Positions 48,474-56,000 of a DNA stretch of 64,000 nt are shown here, in pieces. The notes beneath the pieces are model-generated. The model did no database searches. It worked only from the letters and a program-made list of their open reading frames with translations, and had not been told where the DNA came from. Source of the DNA: JAJXWB01 sp965246795 (GTDB lineage Bacteria; Pseudomonadota; Alphaproteobacteria; Rhizobiales; Beijerinckiaceae); NCBI GenBank assembly GCA_965246795.1, contig CBDFFN010000021.1, positions 1 to 64,000 of the forward strand. The letters are read 5' to 3'. Position numbers and translations under genes: made by a program. Within the stretch, counting starts at the first letter, position 1, and every line of letters starts with the position of its first letter.

Positions 48474-49769
48474 TCAGCGTCGGCCCGGTCCGCCTCCGGC
48501 GCCACCACCACCGCCGAAACCACCCGGACCGCCCATCGGACCGCGGCCGAAACCACCGGGACCACCGGGGCTGCTAGGGCTCCCGAAACCGTGCGGATTG
48601 CCGAAGCCGCCGGGACCGCCCGGCGATGGGCCAGCGCCGCCCGCACTGCCACTCCCGCGCGCACCGGCGGGGCCGTTGCCCGGCGTCGGCAGAGGTGTGT
48701 TGCGGCTACCGCCGCCCGACGTTCCACCGCCCGGCCGCGCCCCGCCGTGACCTGGGCCTCCGGAGCCTGCACCACCACCCGGCCCGCCACCCGCTCCACC
48801 GGGCCGTGGCCCGATCCTGTCGCCGGCCGGCGCACGTTGCGGCCCGCCAGCGCCAAGGCCACCGCCCGGCGCGGGCGCGATACGGTCGGCCCGCAATTCG
48901 CCGTTCGGTGCGACGCTCGCCGTCACCACCGCGCGGCCATCGGCGCTGCGCCCCTTAACGCCTTGCACGGACAGGCCGGAGCCCAATCGCAATCGCCCAT
49001 CTTCCCGCGCGACAAAGCTTTCGATGGAAACGTTCCGGATGGCGCCCAGCGACGCAACCGTTCGATCCGCGCTGATCGACGAGAGCGCAAACTCCGAGCC
49101 CTTCAACGTGCCTTCGACAAGCACGCGCTGACCCGCGAGATTGCCGCCAGCGCCACTTAGCGAGAGCCCGCCGACAGCGACGCCGCTGCCTTGCGCGACG
49201 AGCGGACCGGCAATCCGCGCGACACCCGGCAACGCCGGCTCGACAAGGGACGCGGCGATCGACCCATCGACGCGACGCAGGCCTGACACCGCGACCCAGT
49301 CGCCGGCGGCAATCTTCGGCATCACGCCGTCGACCCGGATGCTCTGGCCGAGAACGGACAGCGTCTTGCCGTCGATCGACCCAACGGGGCCGACAACCTC
49401 ACGGCTGACGGCAATGTCGCTTGTCGAAAGTTTTCCGCGCGTATTGCTTGCAGCAACAGCAACGACATGGCCGAGACGCAGGTCGGCGAGCGTGGCCGCC
49501 TGGCCGTCGATCGTGACGCGCACATCCTCGGGATAGGCGACGCGCAGACCGTTGACGACAATGCTGCCAAAGCGACGGATCGTGCCGATGACGCCGGTGC
49601 CGCCTATGCCGCGGTCGCCATCGCTCGGCGGCGCCGCGGCGAGTCCCGTACCGCCAATACCGCGGTCGCTCGGCGCATCGCCGGCCGCAACCGCGCGCGC
49701 CGGAACGACGACGCCCGCAAGCAGGCCACCAAGAAATCCGCGCCGGCTTTGGCGCAACAAGGGCATCAC
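48474..49769 (-). CDS. Tat-exported DUF5666 protein with a Gly/Pro-rich tail
   Basis: The 431-aa protein has a twin-arginine signal (QSRRGFLGGLLAG, residues 7-19). Several DUF5666 units follow, such as GVIGTIRRFGSIVVNGLRVA and PVGSIDGKTLSVLGQSIRVD, built of small beta-strand domains. The last about 120 residues are Gly/Pro/Ser-rich low complexity, with runs such as GGPGGFG, and probably disordered. The function of DUF5666 proteins is unknown; folding before export suggests a cofactor or tight fold. It is the second gene of a pair with DUF6502, overlapping its stop by four bases (ATGA). Confidence 0.85.
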   Translation of the reverse strand: MMPLLRQSRRGFLGGLLAGVVVPARAVAAGDAPSDRGIGGTGLAAAPPSDGDRGIGGTGVIGTIRRFGSIVVNGLRVAYPEDVRVTIDGQAATLADLRLGHVVAVAASNTRGKLSTSDIAVSREVVGPVGSIDGKTLSVLGQSIRVDGVMPKIAAGDWVAVSGLRRVDGSIAASLVEPALPGVARIAGPLVAQGSGVAVGGLSLSGAGGNLAGQRVLVEGTLKGSEFALSSISADRTVASLGAIRNVSIESFVAREDGRLRLGSGLSVQGVKGRSADGRAVVTASVAPNGELRADRIAPAPGGGLGAGGPQRAPAGDRIGPRPGGAGGGPGGGAGSGGPGHGGARPGGGTSGGGSRNTPLPTPGNGPAGARGSGSAGGAGPSPGGPGGFGNPHGFGSPSSPGGPGGFGRGPMGGPGGFGGGGGAGGGPGRR

Positions 49770-50596
49770 TTCGCCGGCTCCGGAGGCGCCTCTTCGCTAT
49801 AGACGTAGATGCCGAAATTGACCCTGACGTGACCGCCAACGTCGGCATCGCTCAGCGTGACAGCCTCGCGGTTCGCATCCTGCAGCGCATTCATCGCAAG
49901 TTCGCGTGCGTAAGTTTCGAGTTTCTTCGCGGCATCCGGCGACAGACGATCGTAGTGCAAGGCGCGTTCTAGAAATTTCGGCGGCGTTGCGCCTGTGATG
50001 TTCGCCACTGCGGCCGCTGCATGATCGTGAAGATTGCGGCCGAAATAATAGAGCTGTTGTTCCTCGCCTGCCGATGGCACGAGCGCATGCTCCCGCAGCA
50101 CGACGCGATCTTTTGCGTCGATCTCGACAACACCGCGATTGAGCCATTCGTCGAGAATTGCGCGCGGCCGCACATCGCGCGTCACGGATTCGACGAGCGC
50201 CTCGAACGAGGGCTTTCCCGGCGCGGCGGTGCGCGGAAGCACCTTCGGTCCGCGTGCCGACGAAAACTCCTTCGCGCCGAGCCAACGCGACAGGATGCGA
50301 CTGCTGTTGGACAGAGACGACGGCATCGCGCTGACTGGCGCACCCGCATCGCGCAGCCGCCGAATCTCCTTGCGATGGATGCCTGTCAGAAGCGATACGC
50401 GGCTGTCCGTCTGATCCTTGTCCGACAGCGCGAACTCTGTCTCCGCGACATTCACGAACAGCTCGCGCAGCAATTCCTGCACGACCGGGAATGTCATTCC
50501 CGAGCGAATGAACAAACGCACGAGCGGCCGCAGAAGCCGGGCCAGCGGCCCGTGCAATTGCGCGCTCTGAAGCGAAGGTTGGGGCGATGTCGCCAT
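49766..50596 (-). CDS. DUF6502 family protein, probable regulator
   Basis: The 276-aa protein starts at ATG 50596 (MATSPQPSL). It has a helical N-terminal region LARLLRPLVRLFIRSGMTFP, then a helix-turn-helix-like stretch SRVSLLTGIHRKEIRRLRDA, the features of DUF6502. The C-terminal part ends VGGHVRVNFGIYVYSEEAPP. The HTH-like segment suggests control of gene expression, but no experiment is known to me. It is coupled to the downstream DUF5666 gene. Two palindromes lie just upstream of its start (50621-50668) and may be its own operator. Confidence 0.75.
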   Translation of the reverse strand: MATSPQPSLQSAQLHGPLARLLRPLVRLFIRSGMTFPVVQELLRELFVNVAETEFALSDKDQTDSRVSLLTGIHRKEIRRLRDAGAPVSAMPSSLSNSSRILSRWLGAKEFSSARGPKVLPRTAAPGKPSFEALVESVTRDVRPRAILDEWLNRGVVEIDAKDRVVLREHALVPSAGEEQQLYYFGRNLHDHAAAAVANITGATPPKFLERALHYDRLSPDAAKKLETYARELAMNALQDANREAVTLSDADVGGHVRVNFGIYVYSEEAPPEPAK

Positions 50597-50620
50597 GCAG
50601 ATGACGTAACCTGGATCGAC

Positions 50621-50668
50621 GTGGGTAACAATCCCACAAAGTGGTTGACGTGAGAAATTTTCCCACGT
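50621..50668. promoter_or_regulatory. Pair of related palindromes between divergent genes
   Basis: GTGGGTAACAATCCCAC (50621-50637) and a near-perfect 21-bp palindrome with core CGTGAGAAATTTTCCCACG (50649-50667) lie ten bases apart. They share GTGGG/CCCAC-type half-sites. The pair sits in the 103-bp gap between the divergent DUF6502 gene and the small-gene operon. It looks like a double operator for a dimeric regulator controlling both directions. Confidence 0.6.
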
Positions 50669-50699
50669 ATCTCCGATCCGACACGGGTTGGAGGCGGCG

Positions 50700-50963
50700 A
50701 TGAACGGCGCGGGTGATTGGTCGGGTTCGGCAGGCACACATGGCAAGGCAGCGGTTCGCGGCGGGCTTTTCGCCCTCTGCGCGATGGGCGTCGTTGTGGC
50801 GCTGTGGGCCTCGACCGGCGACAATCCTCTCGCCGACTTCAGCGGCGTCGGCCGCGCGATTCTCTCGCAGGCGCGCTCGATCGTGGCGGCGCCGGCGGTT
50901 GCGTCGACGCCGTTCGTGACACCGGGACGTTTCACGCGCCCGCTCGATGGGGCCCTGCGATGA
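50700..50963 (+). CDS. Small membrane protein, first of three coupled genes
   Basis: The 87-aa product starts at ATG 50700 with GGAGG six bases upstream. It has one membrane helix (about residues 23-40, GLFALCAMGVVVALWAS) and a soluble C-terminal part of about 45 residues. Its stop overlaps the next start (ATGA). The genes that follow are also small membrane proteins. No family recognised. Expression probably depends on the palindromes directly upstream. Confidence 0.65.
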   Translation: MNGAGDWSGSAGTHGKAAVRGGLFALCAMGVVVALWASTGDNPLADFSGVGRAILSQARSIVAAPAVASTPFVTPGRFTRPLDGALR

Positions 50964-51139
50964 ACGCTGTCGAAACCCCGCGCCGTGTCGCACGCGCGCC
51001 TTACGGCAATCGGCTCGATATTGCCGCGATCCTCGTCGCCATTGTCATGGTTGGAGCGGCGGTCCTCGCCTTTGCGGCCTACGAATCGCGGCCCGACGAT
51101 TGGGGCTACGAGAGCCCGCGCAGCGGGGCCGCAGCGTGA
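50960..51139 (+). CDS. Small membrane protein, second of three coupled genes
   Basis: A 59-aa product has a basic N-terminal part (VETPRRVARAPYGNR), one membrane helix (about residues 21-40, IAAILVAIVMVGAAVLAFAA) and an acidic/aromatic tail (YESRPDDWGYESPRS). It begins in an ATGA overlap and ends in a GTGA overlap with its neighbours. Existence is supported by the precise overlaps. No family recognised. Confidence 0.6.
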   Translation: MNAVETPRRVARAPYGNRLDIAAILVAIVMVGAAVLAFAAYESRPDDWGYESPRSGAAA

Positions 51140-51288
51140 ATACCGCGCTCCCCTGTATCTACACGCTCGCGCTCCTGTCCGGTGGCACGACCGTGCGCTT
51201 CGCCAGGACATGGGCCGGCGAGCGTACGGGTTGGCTGATAGTTTTCGTCTCTTCAGTGTTCTTGATGTCGCTCGCAGCGCGAAGCTGA
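51136..51288 (+). CDS. Micro-protein, third of three coupled genes
   Basis: A 50-aa product from a GTG start in a GTGA overlap. It has two short hydrophobic stretches (LPCIYTLALLSGG and TGWLIVFVSSVFLMSLAA) around an Arg-rich loop. It would be a hairpin membrane protein. A strong stem-loop follows 45 bases after the stop. No family recognised. Confidence 0.5.
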   Translation: MNTALPCIYTLALLSGGTTVRFARTWAGERTGWLIVFVSSVFLMSLAARS

Positions 51289-51332
51289 CATCGACACTTT
51301 CCGGTCCGGTGGCGCTCCACCGGGTCGGGATG

Positions 51333-51369
51333 GACGCCCGCCGGCCGCCCCCCTGTGCCGGCGGGCGTC
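51333..51369. terminator. Strong stem-loop between convergent genes
   Basis: GACGCCCGCCGG and CCGGCGGGCGTC form a perfect 12-bp GC-rich stem with a 13-base loop. It lies between the stop of the micro-protein operon (51288) and the stop of lpd (51384). No T-run follows on the plus strand. Position suggests it ends transcription from both sides. Confidence 0.7.
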
Positions 51370-51383
51370 GCTAAACATTCCGG

Positions 51384-52826
51384 CTACGTGTGGATCACAC
51401 GTCCATAAGCATCGAGCACGCTCTCGTGCATCGTCTCCGATAAAGTCGGATGCGGAAAGACGGCGTTGATCAGTTCCTCTTCCGTCGTCTCCAGGTTCAT
51501 CGCGACGACAAAGCCCTGGATTAGTTCTGTGACTTCCGCGCCGACAAGATGCGCGCCGAGCAGCTTGCCGCTCTTCTTGTCGAAGATCGTCTTCACGAGC
51601 CCGTCCGGCTCGCCGAGCGCAATCGCCTTGCCGTTACCGATGAAGGGAAAACGCCCGACGCGGATGTCGAGCCCCGCCTCCTTCGCCTTTGCTTCCGTCA
51701 GGCCGACCGACGCGATCTGTGGCTGGCAATAGGTGCAGCCGGGGATCATCGTCTTTTCCATCGCGTGCGGATGCAGGCCCTTGATCGCTTCGACGCAAAT
51801 GACGCCTTCATGCTCGGCCTTATGCGCGAGCATCGGCGGCCCCGCGATATCGCCGATAGCGTAGATGCCCTCGACATTCGTGCGGCCGAATTCGTCGATG
51901 ACGATGCAGCCGCGATCAGTCTTCACGCCAAGCTTTTCGAGCCCGAGATTCTCGATATTGCCGACGACGCCGACGGCGGAGATGAGACGCTCGGCCTGCA
52001 GCGTTTCCTTCTTACCCTTGTCGTCGACAACGAAGGCCTTCACGCTATCAGCCGATTTCTCGATCTTCTCGACCTTTGTGCCGGTCCGGAACTTGATGCC
52101 GAGTTTTTCCAATCGCTTGCGCGCGAGCGCCGCGATCTCCGAATCCTCGACGGGAAGAATCTGCGGCAGCACTTCGACGACCGTCACGTCGGCGCCCATC
52201 GTCGCGTAGAAGGAGGCGAACTCGATACCGATAGCGCCGGAGCCCATGACGACAAGTGATTTCGGGAACTTTTCCGGTTTCATCGCCTCGAAATAGGTCC
52301 ACACGAGCTTACCGTCGGGCTCGATGCCCGGCAGCACACGAGGCCGCGCGCCGGTCGCAACGATAATGTGCTTTGCGTCGTAAGTACCCTCGGCAAGCAC
52401 GCCTTTCGGAACGGGATGCTGCGGCTGAACCGCGGGCTTCGCCGTTTTCTTCACGTCGATCTTGCCGCCACCTGCGAGCGTGGCCTCGCCCCAGATGACG
52501 TCGATCTTGTTCTTCTTCATCAAGAAACCGATGCCGGCATTCAGTTGCCCGGAGACCTGGCGTGAGCGTTTCACGACGGCGGCATTGTCGAAGGTGACTT
52601 TGCCTTCGATCGTCAGACCGTAATTCTTCGCGTGTTCGGCGTAATGATAGATTTCTGCCGTGCGTAAAAGCGCCTTCGTCGGAATGCATCCCCAGTTGAG
52701 GCATATGCCGCCGAGATGCTCTCGCTCGACGATCGCAGTCTTGAAGCCGAGCTGCGCAGCGCGGATCGCCGCGACGTAGCCGCCCGGCCCAGAACCGATG
52801 ACAATGATGTCGTATGGATTCGCCAC
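51384..52826 (-). CDS. lpdA: Dihydrolipoyl dehydrogenase (E3)
   Basis: E3 reoxidises the dihydrolipoyl groups of the PDH complex and passes electrons to NAD+. The 480-aa protein has the FAD motif IIVIGSGPGGYVAA, the redox disulfide Cys42/Cys47 in GGICLNWGCIPTKALL, the NAD motif VVMGSGAIGIEFAS and the C-terminal HPHAMEKTMIP and PHPTLSETMHES catalytic His-Glu region. It lies four bases after pdhC, as last gene of the pdhA-pdhB-DUF5076-pdhC-lpd operon, so it is the PDH-specific E3. Complete. Confidence 0.97.
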   Translation of the reverse strand: MANPYDIIVIGSGPGGYVAAIRAAQLGFKTAIVEREHLGGICLNWGCIPTKALLRTAEIYHYAEHAKNYGLTIEGKVTFDNAAVVKRSRQVSGQLNAGIGFLMKKNKIDVIWGEATLAGGGKIDVKKTAKPAVQPQHPVPKGVLAEGTYDAKHIIVATGARPRVLPGIEPDGKLVWTYFEAMKPEKFPKSLVVMGSGAIGIEFASFYATMGADVTVVEVLPQILPVEDSEIAALARKRLEKLGIKFRTGTKVEKIEKSADSVKAFVVDDKGKKETLQAERLISAVGVVGNIENLGLEKLGVKTDRGCIVIDEFGRTNVEGIYAIGDIAGPPMLAHKAEHEGVICVEAIKGLHPHAMEKTMIPGCTYCQPQIASVGLTEAKAKEAGLDIRVGRFPFIGNGKAIALGEPDGLVKTIFDKKSGKLLGAHLVGAEVTELIQGFVVAMNLETTEEELINAVFPHPTLSETMHESVLDAYGRVIHT

Positions 52827-52830
52827 GCGC

Positions 52831-54213
52831 CTACACCAGCATCCGCATCGGATTCTCGATCATCGACTTGAAGGCCGAAAGCAGTTCCGCGCCGAGCGCG
52901 CCATCGACCGCACGATGATCCGTCGACAGCGTCACCGACATCAGTTTCGCAACCGCGGGCTGACCGCCTCTCACGATGACACGGTCCTCGCCCGCACCAA
53001 CGGCAAGGATTGTGGCATGCGGCGGGTTGATGACAGCGGAAAAGTTCTTGATGCCGAACATGCCCAGGTTCGACACGGCGCTCGTGCCGCCCTGATACTC
53101 CTGCGGCTTCAGCTTGCGCTGGCGCGCGCGGCCGGCAAGATCGATCATCTCTGTCGCGATCAACGACAGCGGCTTCTCTTCCGCGCGCGCGATTACGGGC
53201 GTGATGAGCCCACCGGGGATCGACACGGCAACACCGATATCGGCGTGTTTGTGCTTTAGCATCGCGCCTTCGGTCCATGTCACGTTGGCATCAGGGACAT
53301 CGCGCAACGCCAATGCCAGCGCCTTGATGACAAAATCGTTGACGGAGATTTTCCAGCGCGGCTTGCCCTCTTTCTGCGGCGCCTGCTTGTTGATTTGCTC
53401 GCGCAACGCCAGCAGCGCGTCGATCTCGCAATCGAGGCTGAGATAGAAATGCGGGATCGTCTGTTTCGCCTCGACGAGGCGCCGCGCGATCGTCTTGCGC
53501 ATCCCGTCGTGCGGAATTTCCTCGAAGGAATCCGGCGCGAAGAGTTTTTTCACCGTCGCGTCGGACATGCCCGTCGCGGGCGCGGTGGCCGGCGCGACCG
53601 AAGACGGACTGGACGCTGCGGCGGGCGCAGTCGCCTTTGCGGCACCACTCTCTCTGGCGGCGACTACATCGCGTTCGACGACACGACCGTGAGGCCCTGA
53701 GCCTTTGATCGCAGCGAGATCGAGGCCGCCCTCTTTCGCAAGGCGACGCGCAAGCGGCGACGCGAAGACACGGTCGGCGGCATGGTCGTTGGTTTTCGAC
53801 GCAGGTGCCGGGGCGCGAGCATCCTGGCTCGCCGGCTTCGGTGTTTCCGATGGACCGCGAGCCTCCTGGCTCGCTTTTGCAGACGGGACAGATGAAGCGG
53901 CGTCTTCTTTGTTCTCTTCCTTCGGAGGCGCTTTTTTCTGCGAGCCCGGAGGCTCGCGGTCCGATCCCTCCTCACCCTCCCCCGCGATGAAAGCGATCGG
54001 CTGGTTGACGGGAACATCCGCAGTGCCTTCGGCGACAAGGATTTTCGACAAAACACCTTCGTCGACCGCCTCGACTTCCATCGTCGCCTTATCGGTCTCG
54101 ATCTCGGCGATCACGTCGCCGGATTTGACCGTGTCACCTTCCTTCTTCAGCCATCTCGCAAGATTGCCCTTCTCCATCGTCGGCGACAGCGCGGGCATAA
54201 GGATGTTGGGCAT
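52831..54213 (-). CDS. pdhC: Pyruvate dehydrogenase E2 (dihydrolipoamide acetyltransferase)
   Basis: E2 forms the core of PDH and transfers the acetyl group to CoA. The 460-aa protein has one N-terminal lipoyl domain with Lys42 in EIETDKATMEVEAVDEG. A long Ala/Pro/Glu-rich linker follows (about residues 80-148), then an E3/E1-binding domain (VFASPLARRLAKEGGLDLAA) and the catalytic domain with STDHRAVDGALGAELL. The linker contains two intact and one decayed copy of a 23-bp palindromic element read as protein (for example ASQEARGP), an unusual feature shared with pdhB. The reading frame is kept throughout. Confidence 0.97.
   Translation of the reverse strand: MPNILMPALSPTMEKGNLARWLKKEGDTVKSGDVIAEIETDKATMEVEAVDEGVLSKILVAEGTADVPVNQPIAFIAGEGEEGSDREPPGSQKKAPPKEENKEDAASSVPSAKASQEARGPSETPKPASQDARAPAPASKTNDHAADRVFASPLARRLAKEGGLDLAAIKGSGPHGRVVERDVVAARESGAAKATAPAAASSPSSVAPATAPATGMSDATVKKLFAPDSFEEIPHDGMRKTIARRLVEAKQTIPHFYLSLDCEIDALLALREQINKQAPQKEGKPRWKISVNDFVIKALALALRDVPDANVTWTEGAMLKHKHADIGVAVSIPGGLITPVIARAEEKPLSLIATEMIDLAGRARQRKLKPQEYQGGTSAVSNLGMFGIKNFSAVINPPHATILAVGAGEDRVIVRGGQPAVAKLMSVTLSTDHRAVDGALGAELLSAFKSMIENPMRMLV
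53815..53832. repeat. Decayed copy of the 23-bp palindrome within pdhC
   Basis: GCGAGCATCCTGGCTCGC keeps the paired ends of the element with one arm mismatch, and the GGTCC tail is lost. It encodes part of ASQDARAP in the E2 linker. Confidence 0.6.
53852..53874. repeat. 23-bp palindromic element within pdhC (linker)
   Basis: The plus strand reads GGACC, GCGAGCC, TCCT, GGCTCGC without interruption. On the coding strand it encodes ASQEARGP. The same sequence occurs at 55657-55679 in pdhB. Confidence 0.85.
53940..53962. repeat. 23-bp palindromic element within pdhC, opposite orientation
   Basis: The plus strand reads GCGAGCC, CGGA, GGCTCGC, GGTCC. It is inverted relative to the copy at 53852, and the coding strand gives DREPPGSQ. 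It lies near the start of the E2 linker. Confidence 0.85.
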
Positions 54214-54234
54214 TCGATGGTCCCGGACGGATCG

Positions 54235-54531
54235 CTAATTGACGGCGCGTGTCGTGCCGAATTCGCTCGGACGCTGCCACTCCGCCTCAAACATCGCGTG
54301 GATCGCAGCAAGCGCTTCGTCTTCGCTCATCTCGGTCTCGCGCGCGTAGATGCGCGCCGCGTGGCGCGCGAGATCGGCAAGCAGCACGCCCCACGTGCCG
54401 ACCTCGTCGAAGGAACGGCGCAACGCCACGCTCAGGCCGCCATCGACGACGAAACAGCGCAGCACCTCGTGGCCACCTGCCTCCGTCGCGTCCGGTGGCG
54501 GCTCGAGTTCATGCAGAATATCGTCGGTCAT
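54235..54531 (-). CDS. DUF5076 protein between pdhB and pdhC
   Basis: The 98-aa protein has the DUF5076 pattern LRCFVVDGGLSVALRRSFDE, TWGVLLADLARHAARIYARE, then a C-terminal acidic helix. In Rhizobiales such a gene is often found within the pdh operon. It overlaps the pdhB stop by four bases and precedes pdhC by 21. A role in assembly or control of the PDH complex is suggested only by that conserved position. Function unknown. Confidence 0.88.
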   Translation of the reverse strand: MTDDILHELEPPPDATEAGGHEVLRCFVVDGGLSVALRRSFDEVGTWGVLLADLARHAARIYARETEMSEDEALAAIHAMFEAEWQRPSEFGTTRAVN

Positions 54532-55988
54532 CGATAGAGTACCGATTTCGCGGCTTCGACGACATCTTGAACGGTCGGCAGCGCGAGCTTCTCCAGATTA
54601 GCGGCATAAGGCATCGGCACATCCTTGCCGGTGACGCGCACGACCGGCGCATCCAGCCAGTCGAAAGCCTGCGTCATCACTTGCGCAGCGATCTCGGCGC
54701 CAACACCCGATTGCGGCCAACCCTCTTCGACTGTGATGCAGCGATTTGTCTTCTTTACGGACTTGATGATTGTCGGGACATCCATCGGACGCAGCGTGCG
54801 CAGATCGATGATCTCGACGTCGATGCCGTCCTTCTCGAGTTCGGCCGCGGCTTTCAACGCGTAGGTCATGCCGATCGACCAGGTCACGATCGTCACGTCC
54901 CTGCCAGGTCGCGCGACACGCGCCTTACCGATCGGCACGGTGAAATCGTCGAGCTGCGGGACATCGAAGGACTGCCCGTAAAGGATTTCGTTCTCGAGGA
55001 AGACAACCGGATTCGGATCGCGGATTGCGCTCTTGAGCAGACCTTTTGCATCCGCGGCTGTATATGGCGCGACGACTTTCAGGCCCGGCACGGACGAGTA
55101 CCACGCCGAATAATCCTGGCTGTGCTGTGCCGCGACGCGTGCCGCCGCACCGTTCGGCCCGCGGAACACGATGGAGCAACCCATCTGGCCGCCGGACATG
55201 TACAACGTCTTGGCGGCGGAATTGATGATGTGATCGATTGCCTGCATGGCGAAGTTGAACGTCATGAATTCGACGATGGGTTTGAGGCCTGCGAGCGCCG
55301 CTCCGACCCCGAGACCGGCGAAGCCATGTTCGGTGATCGGCGTGTCGACGACACGTTTATCGCCGAACTCCTGCAGAAGGCCCTGCGTGACCTTATACGC
55401 GCCTTGGTACTCGGCAACTTCTTCGCCGATGACGAAAACGTTTCCATCCTTGCGCATCTCTTCGGCCATCGCGTCGCGCAACGCTTCGCGCACGGTCATG
55501 CGCTGCATCTGCGTGCCTTCGGGCACTTCCGGCTCGTTGGCAGACGCGATTTCCGGTGCGACAGGCTTGTAGGACGAGGGGCGCGAAGGCGCATCGGCGC
55601 TCTTGCCGTCTTTCTCAACCTTCGTGTCGGCGTCGTTGGATTTTGGAACGTCCGTCGGACCGCGAGCCTCCTGGCTCGCTTCGGTCTTCTCGACTTTCTT
55701 ATCCGGCGAAGCAGGAGGCGCGGCGTCCGATACACTTGCCTCCTCGCCTTCGCCCATCAGCACGGCAATCGGTGTATTCACCGCGACATTGTCGGTGCCC
55801 GCAGCGACAAGAATCTTCGACAGCGTGCCCTCGTCGACGGCCTCGACCTCCATCGTCGCCTTGTCGGTCTCGATCTCGGCGACGGGATCGCCGGCCTTGA
55901 TCGCATCGCCTTCGTTCTTGAGCCATTTTGCGAGTTTGCCCTGCTCCATTGTCGGGGAGAGCGCAGGCATGAGTATGTTGGTCGCCAT
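54528..55988 (-). CDS. pdhB: Pyruvate dehydrogenase E1 beta subunit with N-terminal lipoyl domain
   Basis: The 486-aa protein has an extra N-terminal lipoyl domain (Lys43 in ETDKATMEVEAVDEGTL), typical of Alphaproteobacteria. An Ala/Lys/Pro-rich linker (about residues 85-155) carries one copy of the 23-bp palindrome, read as ASQEARGP. The E1 beta domain follows (MTVREALRDAMAEEMRKDGN, then EEVAEYQGAYKVTQGL). It pairs with PdhA to decarboxylate pyruvate with thiamine diphosphate. It starts 12 bases after pdhA. Complete, in-frame. Confidence 0.97.
   Translation of the reverse strand: MATNILMPALSPTMEQGKLAKWLKNEGDAIKAGDPVAEIETDKATMEVEAVDEGTLSKILVAAGTDNVAVNTPIAVLMGEGEEASVSDAAPPASPDKKVEKTEASQEARGPTDVPKSNDADTKVEKDGKSADAPSRPSSYKPVAPEIASANEPEVPEGTQMQRMTVREALRDAMAEEMRKDGNVFVIGEEVAEYQGAYKVTQGLLQEFGDKRVVDTPITEHGFAGLGVGAALAGLKPIVEFMTFNFAMQAIDHIINSAAKTLYMSGGQMGCSIVFRGPNGAAARVAAQHSQDYSAWYSSVPGLKVVAPYTAADAKGLLKSAIRDPNPVVFLENEILYGQSFDVPQLDDFTVPIGKARVARPGRDVTIVTWSIGMTYALKAAAELEKDGIDVEIIDLRTLRPMDVPTIIKSVKKTNRCITVEEGWPQSGVGAEIAAQVMTQAFDWLDAPVVRVTGKDVPMPYAANLEKLALPTVQDVVEAAKSVLYR
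55657..55679. repeat. 23-bp palindromic element within pdhB (linker)
   Basis: The plus strand reads GGACC, GCGAGCC, TCCT, GGCTCGC, identical to the copy at 53852-53874. The coding strand gives ASQEARGP in the linker after the lipoyl domain. Confidence 0.85.
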
Positions 55989-56000
55989 CGTTTGTCCGGA

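Noticed and set aside
48474..48870. Gly/Pro-rich tandem repeats as a separate repeat element
   Set aside because: The repeats are in frame with and part of the DUF5666 protein's tail, so they are protein low complexity and not an independent DNA element.
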